DNA of 64,000 nt from positions 6,689,221-6,753,220 of the forward strand of contig NW_025062479.1 of assembly GCF_000002995.4 (NCBI RefSeq). The letters are read 5' to 3'. Positions within the stretch are counted from its first letter, which is position 1. Every line of letters begins with the position of its first letter. The stretch comes from Brugia malayi. Taxonomy: Eukaryota; Nematoda; Chromadorea; Rhabditida; Onchocercidae. A model generated the notes under the pieces. The model was not told the origin of the DNA and did no database searches. It saw only the letters and a list, made by a program, of their open reading frames with translations. Below, in pieces: positions 25,601 to 37,870 of this stretch. A program made the translations under genes and the position numbers.

Positions 25601-26525
25601 GTCCTTAGGAATTTTATCTTTATTTTAATCTTATCTGAAGCTATAAATTTTAGAGCGGAAAACCTCTGCTATTCAAATGGGGGCCGATGAAGTGGTACCA
25701 GTCGGGGTGAGTTTAAACACACTTTAGAAATGAAATTAGCGTATCTCTATGATATTTATTCTAAATTGACATAGTAATTGGACGGGCTCTAAACTGATAT
25801 GTATTCCCAAAAATATAAAATTCTTATTGCATTATTTAGTTTGTTTTTTTATTTAGAGAGCAATACCGGATGTTTTTTCCATGTTGGAACTTTCGGAAAA
25901 TTTAAGCCAAATGATGTACCAACCAGGAAATGCATACAACGAACAGATGATAAATGCTGCCAAAATAGCTGGCAAAAATATGTTCGCTGATCTAGATCCT
26001 GTCAGCAGAAAAGCGAAAATAAATGAAGATGCAAGTTTCTTTTCACAGTCGCGTTGTTTACTGCGTAGGAAGTATTTTTGTAAAAAAATCATGAACGATG
26101 TGCATTGTGAATGCAGTTGCAAATCGTTTCTGGGAATTTTAATCTTCAATGATTAAGTGACACTTCAAGATGTTCGTAATGAATTTCTAATTTATACATA
26201 GTTTTTCGCTTCCTTTAATTGTTATCCCGTTTTTAACATTAATTTATTTTAACCTTTTATTAAACCATAATGTAGACTACAGATGGAGAAAATTCGAAAC
26301 GTTATCCATCAGATAACTATTGAACGCTTGAATGTAATGAAATATACTCGCTCAGGTTCTATTAATTTTGCGGTATTGGAGGATAGATTGCAAGCTCTCG
26401 CGGTTCTTATGTTACATTACTGTGCAGCTTTACAGGTATTCTTATTAATTCTATACATTTGTGGTGCCGTTTTTTCATTTCCAAGAAGGGAGTTTCAGAA
26501 CTGTATTGATCTAGAAGAAAACTGA
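16666..26525 (+). CDS. pdzd-8: PDZD8-type ER membrane tethering/lipid-transfer protein (SMP, PDZ, C1)
   Basis: Family role: ER-anchored protein of organelle contact sites whose SMP domain carries lipids. About 29 exons and 1,055 residues (human PDZD8 has 1,154), with the same domain order: N-terminal membrane segment, SMP, beta-rich region, PDZ, divergent linker, C2-like region, C1 zinc finger and C-terminal helical region. The SMP, PDZ, linker, C2-like, C1 and C-terminal exons are listed in separate entries. The ATG at 16666 opens a hydrophobic helix (FLWGVFFGAVLMLFVIY), after which the frame meets TAG at 16786-16788. I therefore propose a 63-base intron 16726-16788 and an 18-base exon 16789-16806 (PLRLPE), which splices in phase to 16880. 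The stop TGA is at 26523-26525. One junction (17618/17838) is out of phase, and the exon before 25452 is uncertain. Homology is by memory of the human protein and is clear along the whole length except the linker. Confidence 0.92.
16880..18473 (+). other. PDZD8: SMP domain exons
   Basis: Exons 16880-17007, 17092-17164, 17530-17618, 17838-17936, 18034-18132 and 18314-18473, residues about 27-242. Diagnostic stretches are EHRDTRRLRRWIHRKLQLEL, NTAGRLIQ, RELSIGCRSPVIKSIRV, DIDYSGGFQSSVDISMLFG, KLTREPFTHWVFAFVD and QRKHVWPNYKIRYRPLFP. Each aligns with the human PDZD8 SMP (human: YNGGF, TRVPFTHW, IKRKHTLPNYKIRFKPFFP). Donor 18133 (CAA|GTGAGA) was chosen because it gives EFQIDSQWQGK. Confidence 0.92.
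18813..20503 (+). other. PDZD8: beta-rich region and PDZ domain exons
   Basis: Exons 18813-18932 and 19148-19260 encode the beta-rich segment after the SMP (SGLLEVTVLRCTRLNTALVN, RPLMEIASKSSTRCITV). Exons 20203-20287 and 20369-20503 complete the PDZ fold, residues about 320-392: SFSSAERCGFKAGDVVLAVN and MSERQLNKLLSG are the usual 'A...G...GD.ilavN' and helix-2 segments. The acceptor of 20203 follows a run of 21 Ts directly. Confidence 0.9.
20879..22711 (+). other. PDZD8: divergent linker exons
   Basis: Exons 20879-20974, 21081-21306, 21459-21558, 21762-21824, 21998-22123, 22481-22554 and 22627-22711 stay in phase and encode a Ser/Lys/Arg-rich, low-conservation linker between PDZ and the C2-like part. 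The reading was chosen by phase and splice sites, not by homology. Exon 21998 could start at 21992 instead, adding two residues (Phe-Lys). Confidence 0.75.
23603..24171 (+). other. PDZD8: C2-like region exons
   Basis: Exons 23603-23776, 23875-23957 and 24037-24171. DVLWDQSLHFDLSEDTCKYL, VLDDCQLTLSNCYQELFTL, then TRKAVEESRRAGFDERLCYG and DIVLGFRYF match the human stretch ending KGFNDKFCYGDITIHFKYL. A 12-base unit is repeated in frame at 23716-23739, giving two SQDS units. Confidence 0.85.
24403..24724 (+). other. PDZD8: C1 zinc-finger exons
   Basis: Exons 24403-24506 and 24573-24724. The zinc ligands are the His of KHNFET, C..C in CTVC, C..C in CTSC, His and Cys in CHNKC, and the Cys of IETSC, in the order H-C-C-C-C-H-C-C of a C1 domain. 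The spacing from the first His to the first Cys is 13 residues rather than 12. Confidence 0.9.
25418..26525 (+). other. PDZD8: C-terminal exons
   Basis: Exons 25418-25583 (or starting 25452 after another exon), 25654-25706, 25857-26030, 26283-26435 and 26499-26525. They encode a basic helix (EELLSWRRRIAVKVSERLN), a segment like human PDZD8 'EERIQKLEFMLDKLQNEI' (KINEDMEKIRNVIHQITIER) and DRLQALAVLMLHYCAALQ before the stop. The 26030/26283 junction needs a GC donor. The 26436-26498 intron is 63 bases and open in frame. Confidence 0.85.
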
Positions 26526-28520
26526 ATGTCAGTATCAAAGCAGAAAAATAGCTAATGCTGTCCAGAATAATCGAAACGCTAATACTTTCCCTAGAAATGA
26601 TGAGTCAAGAGGTGTTGCCGACAAATTTATTGCTGATTTCCCAAATAAATCCCGGAATTTCTATAAATCTTTCGTTCATTCAGAGACTGTTTCAGTTTTT
26701 TTCGGTAGGAATCAAGAAAGTTTAAAACTAGTATCATTGAAGGAGTGAATTTCCTTTTTCAAGCATTCAGTATGGTGTTTTTGCCCGTAGAACATTTTAG
26801 CTTTTCGAATCTGTTTTTTCAGTAGGCTATTAGAAGTACTTTTCTTTTAATGTTAGAAGTGTTTTTCCTCACGTTCATTTGCCTCTCCACAGGATTTGAA
26901 TCATTTGATGCCATATATTATTGCTTAATTTTCTTTGAATAATCGTGATATTTTCAATGCATCTCGATAATTTCTCCACTTGTTGGTTCACAAAAAATCT
27001 TGATATGTGGCTATATTATTATACCTTGTTAAAACTAATTTTCCACAGTTTTAAAGTGCCGCGCAGCTAAGATTGTCTAGGTTATAATTCATGAAGTGTA
27101 ACTTTTAAGAGTGGCACATGATACAGAATTTAGTGATGTTGTCCTTATTGTAAACAACGGCCCGCTTACAAGAATGGATGAATAAGAGCACTACGAAGCA
27201 AAGCAACCTACAAATGTACTATATAATTCCTGTAATGAAATATAGAAAATCTAACTTTGATAATTTTTTTCCTATCCCAAAAAAATGAGGTGAAAAGTGG
27301 CGAATAATCGAGTGCATAGATTCCTTAATTGTATGGATATTTTTTGATTCCTTTAAGATTTCTTTTAACAAGTTTTTAATCTTCTGTCTGCTTCATTAAT
27401 TCCCATTTTTTCTTTACCTCAAATGTTTTCCAAAGCTGTTTCGTTTTCGGGTGACCTTATTAGTTTAGTTTTCGTGTTGTAAATTTTAGCTATTATCTCC
27501 TGTAGCTCTCTACCTCATACCTAAATGTTTATTATTCCGTTATGTAAACGAAAAATCTATTTTACAGAGCTTTGATAAAGGAAATAAAAGTACATATCTG
27601 TTTTATTTTATTTTGTCTCCGTTTAAACAGGACTTGTTTCATCTTTGCTAGTCTCATGATGCTTACCGATTTTAATACGTTTATCAAAACTCTTGTGAGA
27701 CATGGCATACAGTGTCGGAGAAGAAAAGGTTTTGAAATATTTGAGTAGTGAGGATTATTTTTTGTAGAAAATTAGAGGAAATTTTTTATAGCAAGTTAAT
27801 ATGGGGAACGCTCTTTTCCATCGCTGACGATTGAAAGTAATACGAAAAGTATGAGAACTGACTGTTACTTGTGAAATAAGCAGGACCACAAAAGTCAACA
27901 AATCAAAATCCAGAAAAAGGGCAATCCTCTAAATTTAGTTCCATATACCTGATTTATGAAGGAATCTTACAACACAATCCAGTTACGTTTTACCCCTCTT
28001 GTGATCGGATTTAGTTGAATACAGAAATAATTATGCAGAATGAAAAGGGGTGGGCAAAAGAAAGAGTTAATATGTACGACTGGTAAATATAAAATTGGCA
28101 ATGTGGAAAGACAGGAAACGTTTAGATGGATATTTAGATTAGCGTAAGCACACTGCAAATCTTCATTTGCAGTTTATGATGTGATTACTCATTGAGGAAT
28201 TTTACAGATTTTTCTACTAAAATTGTTTCGGTTTTCTGACCAAATATTTGTTGTCTTGAAAGTTTGTCGATGGTCAAACACAAACAGGGTGTGGAAGGCT
28301 TATCTTGATTGTAGAATGAGTAGTTCAGTTGACGTAGCAATCATGGAAGAAAAACAGTTGGTGTCGGTTACGCCTAGTTTATAAACCGGTAAGGTTATTG
28401 AATCTTTATTATAATATGATTTTAAAATGAACAGTGCTAATAGACAGAGTAGGAAGGAGGGAAGAGTATTTCGTGTTGTTGTAAGTTGCCTTTTGGCGAG
28501 GGAAGGGCTACGAGTTGTAA
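26526..28520. other. PDZD8 3' flank, no intact gene
   Basis: 3' flank of PDZD8 with a canonical AATAAA at 26644-26649, about 120 bases past the stop. Apart from the decayed PDZ exon copy near 27130 I see no coding exon. Confidence 0.6.
27118..27200 (+). pseudogene. Decayed partial copy of the PDZD8 PDZ exon
   Basis: The stretch from about 27133 resembles the PDZ exon that starts at 20369. Both contain TGATGTTGTCCTT, then TGTAAA(T/C)AAC, and the bases before the acceptor are also similar (ATGAT..AGAA...TTTA). The translation reads DVVLIVNNGPLTRMDE and then TAA, against DVVLAVNNVPVMSER in the live exon. About 250 bases further on, 27418-27436 resembles the following PDZD8 intron (CTCAAAT..TTT.CCAAAG). 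It has no usable exon boundaries, so I call it a broken tandem copy. Confidence 0.55.
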
Positions 28521-28531
28521 TTTTTTTTTTT

Positions 28532-28731
28532 GTTAGTATCAGATTTATATATGTGTTAAGAATTGGGAGTGTTTTCTACAAATAACACATTTCATTTGCA
28601 TACACGACAGATGCTTACAGTGTAAGGATCGTAGCAAAATCATTGGAGGATTAACGTGTGATTTTCAGCTAGATCAAGATAACAAAAAGAAACGCATGTG
28701 TCGTGAAACCTCAAACTTGGGTAATTAAACC
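28532..28731 (-). ncRNA. SL1 spliced-leader sequence: SL RNA gene variant or SL1-tagged retrocopy
   Basis: Read on the minus strand, 28731-28710 is an exact match to the 22-base nematode SL1 leader (starts GGTTTAATTA, ends CAAGTTTGAG). It is followed directly by GT, as in an SL RNA donor. About 91 bases in is GATTTTGC, close to an Sm site, then a stem-loop at 28630-28610 (GAT.CTTAC paired with GTAAG.ATC). These fit an SL RNA gene, although nematode SL1 genes usually sit in 5S rDNA repeats and none is seen here. Against it: an ATG 12 bases after the leader and an A11 run at 28531-28521 could mean a reverse-transcribed SL1-capped mRNA. The 22-mer itself is certain; its nature is open. Confidence 0.45.
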
Positions 28732-29825
28732 TTTATTTAACATGAAGCAAATAATAGCGCTTTATACATATCGTACGGATGCTACACCGTTTAACAAACG
28801 CGTAAACTATAAAAAATGCAATAATATAAAAATGGTGAAATAACACAAAATTATAAAGTATTAGACGCATCCCAAAACATAAAGCAAATGATGGTTATGG
28901 AAGGATTGGTTGGGTTATATATAAGACTGATTTAACGAATGGAGATTAGATGGGAGGATTTCTCATGGATGAACAAAGAAAATTGTTAACAGGATTAGTT
29001 TATATACAGAACTGAACTGACCAGATATTCGGCAGAGGAGGACATTTAAATGATATGAAACAAAGACTGCTAATAAAGGGTTTTGCTAACGAAGGGTTTG
29101 CTAACAAAGGGTTTTTGTTGTGCGAGGAAAAGGAATTAGATAAGAGGAATTTGTTAGTTTTGGATATAATAATTTAAATATTTCGTCTTTCACGACAGCA
29201 TGAAAAATGAAGTTGAAGAACCTAAAATTGGGTAAACGATTAATAACTTCCTTAACAACTATTCACAATTTAAATGATTAATTTTTGCACAAATTTGAGT
29301 TCCGCGATATTGAAAACCGCGACAATATCCAGTGGTTTGTTTCTGGATGTTTTTGGCTCCCTGCTGTCATCTTAATTTTGCAGCATTTGTTTATGCTTTC
29401 TTCTCTGTACCTTCTAAAATTTGTTGAATGTATGAATACGTTTCGACCACTAATATATTTATATGAGCTACAGATAACGATCATTCACTGCTGTCGTGGT
29501 GTTACCTTTTATTAGTAGATCTGTTGCTTGTTTAAATCGTTTCATATTGGCAAGTGTTTAGCATCGATGCATAAAATTCAAAAGCAACTCCAACCAGGTC
29601 AGTTTTTTCTCTTTTTGAAATCTTCCGTTGCATTTAAACTTGATTACTTGTGATGTGTTCAGGTGTTAACCAATGTTGTTTGCTTGTAAATGAGTAAAGT
29701 AAGTGACAGAAACATTATCTTCAGTGACATAAAATTCAGTTTCCAGCCATCACAAACTGGCACTGGACTACAACACTGGAGCAGCGGACAGGGTCTTCTT
29801 TCCCCGCTGTGTTTGCCAAGCCCTT

Positions 29826-29857
<32 letters not shown>

Positions 29858-32800
29858 TGGGAATCTCATTAATCCATTTTTTTTTTTAACCATCACTGAT
29901 GCGATTCGAACTTCTTGCAGTCCCTAGTATGCACTTTTCCATAATACCTTTGTTAATACTGTAGCGTCTTTTGTCATACGCAAGCGTGCATTGTTCACTG
30001 ACTAGCAATTTTGTTTCCTGTCATCTCATTGTATACTTCATCTTATCTCACATTTTATTTGGGTGTGATTTAAGTCTTCTTGTAAGTGTAAGGTCCAACT
30101 GAGCAATTTGGAGCATTTTTTGCTTAATTCCTCTGAAATTTTCAGGACTTTCTGAAGAAAACTTTGTTATACACTTGCTGAGCTTTAAAAAGATTAACTA
30201 AGTCGGGCAAAAAATTCCCGAACATATTTCCTGCAGCAAATTCTGGTTTCTCAATTATTGCGGCAGTGCCATTCGTGCTGAGATATCTTCACCACTAGCC
30301 TTACGGAGACCTTTGTCATACTAGTATTGCCGCTTAATTTTTTTTTTTTTTTTTTGCGAAGCAATTCTGGAGCCACAATAACGAAGATTCAAGAGAATAA
30401 CGGAAATCTGACCTGTTTCCTTAAATTCAATGTTGCCAATTTGTTGAAGCACAGTCTCGAAATAGAGATGCCGGATTCAAGAGGATTTAATCATTTCCAG
30501 AATCATTTACAACGTTTGCTATAATTGAATTTTACTATAATTTAATGGCGTTGAATGCAACCGACTCAGCACTATAATGGGGGTACTTTGAATGATAATA
30601 TGAAGTGAAGTGCTACTTGGATCGAAAAACGATTAGAATAAATGCTCTACCCCAGTCTTTGCCGACTAAAAGACAACGAGAAATGATGCCTTGAAGTTTA
30701 AAGGGTAAATTAGGAAGCTTTACGATACGAATATAATGACTGAACATGCAAATTTGGAGATTTGTGAATTCATATCAGCACTGCAAAAATGTGTCATCAA
30801 AGATTAAGATTTGGTTTAAGCCTTCTAGATTTCAAAGAAGTACATAACATCATACATGACATAACATGAGTGTTAAATTGCTCTAGTCACTGAGAATTAT
30901 TTTGTAACATCTAAGTACATTGTATTTAATATTTCATATATCACTTCCAAGTACCTTTCAAAATGAAGAGACAAATTCATGTCGTAAGTCAGTAGCATAT
31001 TAACACAGTTCATATATGAGAGCAAATTATTCGGCTGAAACGGTTGTTCTTATAATTTAAGACACCATGAGTTACCGAAATATAAATTGCTTTAAACACA
31101 GGAGATACATCTTATTAACCGAGAGAAAAGCTCAGGAATTAAAAAGAAACAAGTAAAATGAATGTTGTTTCTCCTCAAACACTTGAACACCGCAACGACA
31201 TATACAGTTCACTCAAAAACATACATCGTAATCTCTACTATACAAACACTGTCCTGCCCATTACCAAGAAAAAATGAAAAGCCTTATTAGCACAGTCTTT
31301 CGAATTTATTAAAAGGCAGTTAGAGTTCATATTCCAAATGAAACGGGAACTAGGATTGCATCAGAAATACTCGGAGAAACGCTGGAAGTTAAGAACTAGA
31401 TTCTGCAATAGTATGAGAACAAGAAATTTCAAGAGAATTACCAAATATTGAAAATAGGCTTACATATGGAACCAAGGATATATTATGTCAAAAACGGAAA
31501 ACAATATGAAGTTCAAGCAGTAAAAACAGCACATAAATGCATTCATGTCGATGAAAGCAATTGATGACAAAGGTTTGAGCACCTGATTACGAGATATCTC
31601 AGAATTCGACCATCACTTATATTGCTTTGCTACGGATACCAAAATGTTTGTAATTTTGCCAGATAAAATGTTCATTAACGAAATGAGGGCAACAGTTACA
31701 TGCTTTATTTGAACTAAAATATTATACTATTGAAGTTATACTCAAAATATGAACGTTGCAAGAAAAGAAATTTCTGAACGGTTCCCATCACTCGCGACTA
31801 CTATCTTACTCTTTCATAAAAATATTTTTCTTGAATTGCAAAACCAAATCTTGTCATGTATTATAAAACATGTGCTTTGCCGACTCACTATATCAACAGA
31901 ACATATAATTAAGAAATGGAAAGTTTAGTTACCTTAATTATTCAACCTGACTATAAACATACAACAAAAAGAAAATAACGCAAATAACAGTAACAGTGTT
32001 GATAAAGTTCGTAGACAGATCATCCATCAATTTTGCCTAACACTGCCTTCTTTGGAATTTGAAATATGAATATAAGATATTGCAAAACAATTCATACGCT
32101 TCAAAACATTAACTGGCATCAAACTTCATCTTAACACCCAAATTTTGCCCATAAATTTCGTTGCAACAATTATATCATACATTAGATAAATAATAACCAC
32201 TCACCACGTTGGCACTTACCAATATAGACGCATTAAATGACTAGAGCGCAACAACGATCAACGAAAACAAAAGCGCGCTACGTTACCTAACTGTTGAAAA
32301 ATCACCCACCCACACAAGAATGCAAAATAAGTCTAAACAACTACATCACAGCTTACATTTGCGCTGTAGAAATACGGCGGAATTGATTTCATCAAGGAAA
32401 TTGTGAATGCACTGTAACCTCAGTGAAACTGCAATTCACACATTGTAAATCATACATTAAAACAATCATGCAAATGATGACCTCGTTCTACTCCAGACGG
32501 TAAGAGGCGAAACTCAGACAACTCCGATTAAATAAATCACTGCCGCTTATAAGCTGCTCCTACCACAGACACATCATAAGCATTTCACAACTGAGTTTAA
32601 TGTTTAAAACTGAAAAAAATCAGAAATAAGCACCTGAAAGATTAGACTATTACTAAAGCTATCTTACATGCGTACCAGATTCAAAACTAATAAATCAACC
32701 AATCATGAAAGTTGGTTTATCAAGAGACCATTATTCCATATCTTTTTAATACTTTTCGCCCCTATTAAAACATTTACAGTGCTGCAAGACCAAGAAAATC

Positions 32801-33350
32801 ACCACGAATAACGAATTCCATTTCGAAACAGCAAGAACATATGACATCAAAGCTTTGATGACAACCATATATAGGAAATGTATTCTACAGGAATATTCCT
32901 AGCATACAAATTTATAAGAAAAACCTTCATAGTTATGCTTAGGATAACATATGTTAGCAAGACACCAGAGTAAAAAATAACGAATGCTGACACTGAATGA
33001 AACATATGATTTGGCAGGATGATGAGCCAAGACTGTAATAGGAACAATCTAACTCGAACTCATTTTTGGTTTAAATTCACAAGGAGATGATAGTACGACA
33101 GTTCTTAGCCGTTACCATCGGAAAGACGAACTTCTGAAGAACTTAGTCAGTTCCGAAAACTGGCTCAACAAAAATGTACTTAGTTCTATCAGATATGCGG
33201 CAACTTCGAAACTGAAATATAGTAAGCAAAAATCAAATTTTATATCTAATGAAAAAGGGAACCACGATGTATTACAACTAAAAAAGGAGAACTGGAAAAC
33301 GTAAAGTGTTTAAACGAGAAGCAAAATTATCAAAAATTCATCAGTTTGCA
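28732..33350. other. Intergenic between convergent genes, no gene seen
   Basis: AT-rich, strongly A-skewed on the + strand from about 30.6 kb on. It holds a short tandem repeat at 29074-29116 and a T-run near 30340. No exon with a recognisable domain was found. The last few hundred bases should include the 3' UTR of the minus-strand kinase; I could not place a canonical poly(A) signal for it. Confidence 0.55.
29074..29116. repeat. Short tandem repeat, 15-16 base unit, about 2.7 copies
   Basis: The unit AAAGGGTTTTGCTAAC occurs three times in a row with small changes (GAAGGGTTTGCTAAC, then a truncated AAAGGGTTTTT). Confidence 0.6.
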
Positions 33351-36167
<2,817 letters not shown>

Positions 36168-37759
36168 CTGCACGTGTCACAATTTCTAATGTCTCGTGCA
36201 CTACAACGTAGGAGAGGGACCATATCACGACATAGAAAGAATCATAGCTGTGAGATTAACTCAACAAGGAATAGCATGCGACTTAAGCATGCCAACCACC
36301 GCTCAACACAAATCTATTCTCAATTATTAAGTAAAAACATGTATTACTGCAAACATTAAAAAAAAAAAATCTTTTAACTAGTTATGGTAGAAAGTAAGTT
36401 ATAAAAGAGTAATCATATGAGATCTACTTAAAACATGTCAAAAAAAGACAAAAGGTTTCGACAAAAAACCCCAGTAACCTTCTTTGTTACTGCAGTATGC
36501 AACCTTCTTTAGTGATAACTCTAAAGTAGTATTTTAGAGCAATTCTTTTCCTGAAGAGATAAGAATGAAGTCTGACCAAATCGACAATGGAAAATGTTTA
36601 CAAGCTTTAGGCGCTTTCCTTATTGAGTCGTGATATTTTGCTGCTTTTTATCCTACCGGCAAGCGAGAATGAACAATGCTTGCTGTCGGCGAGATCAATA
36701 GTGATGGTAAATTTTTCACTGCTGCTATCACTGGGCCTCGCTTCAGCGCCAGGCGAATATTACAACAAAGACGCCTCTCCCAAGACCCCGCGATTTTTGC
36801 TGAAGTAAAAAAAAACTTTTAAAGTGTGCATTTCCGTAAATACAACACTTCACTTTCATATGATTAGCATGTCAAGTGAAATTCAACACTGCGCTTCACA
36901 AAATAAATCAGCGAAGTTTCGGTATGTACTGAACCGGTGGTAAGTGACAAAGCCGTTCAGGAAAAATGACAAAATCACTATTACCAATCAAAAACACTGA
37001 TATTTTTATTAAAGCGAGTAGGCCAGTGTTAAGAGTTCAAGGAGTTTTGCTAAAGAAGTTCTAGGTAATCTGAACATGCTAAATTGAAACAGCAATTGTT
37101 ATCGTTCAACAAAGGAAAAAGCTTAAACACAAATCAACCTCAATGATCAAAGAACTGAGCAATTAGTGTAGAGAATAGTAACATTTTAGCATGTAACTAA
37201 CCAAAATTACACATGCACATTACTCTACCTTTCGAAATAAAAATTTGAATGCAACTATACCCCCTATCCTTCACCACTGTGCTTCAACGCTACTACATAG
37301 TATGGACAAACACAAGGGGACGGTGCTGCGAGACGATAGACTAAACATGCACATATACATACACTCTAATGAGGACACTGATCGTCCTAGTCAAAGGACC
37401 GACAATTGGAGATATTCGCGAGATTGCGACAAGTTTCTAGAATTTATTAATGCTTACAACTGCAGCAGTCATAGATTAAACCAAGCAATGCGATAAGTGT
37501 CGGAGATAACGGAAGCCACTTTAGAACAATTGAGATAGGAGCATCGAGTCACACAGCCTGCAGATGGACATGCTGTAGAGGTCGTCACACAACAGATCAA
37601 CAACTCAACAACCTTGGAGCAAGTCAACCAGAACGTCAACACTATCCTACTCTTTCACTCCCCTTTCTCGTCAGAGACTTTTGTTGTACTACTGCTGCTG
37701 CAAATATAGCTACTGAATCCTTGCTGCACAATTATAATTCAACTCAAATGCGGGTGAAT

Positions 37760-37870
37760 GCACCATCATCATCATTACCATGACCGCAACCGCGAACATC
37801 ACTATCATCATGCTCATTTTATCATCACCAACAACACCATTATCATCATCACTCTCATCAGTACTGCTAT
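37760..37870. repeat. ATC/CAT trinucleotide-rich low-complexity block
   Basis: Interrupted CAT/ATC repeats. One + frame would read as a His/Ile-rich run, and the minus strand as Asp/Met-rich runs. No start or splice structure supports coding. Confidence 0.6.

Noticed and set aside
1798..26525. Operon of the three + strand genes
   Set aside because: Spacings of about 2.9 kb are far larger than the usual few hundred bases in nematode operons, and each gene has its own likely leader acceptor and poly(A) signal.
29890..29930. GATTCGAAC, resembling the reverse complement of a tRNA B box
   Set aside because: The flanking bases do not form a T-arm stem, and no anticodon arm, D arm or acceptor stem can be drawn.
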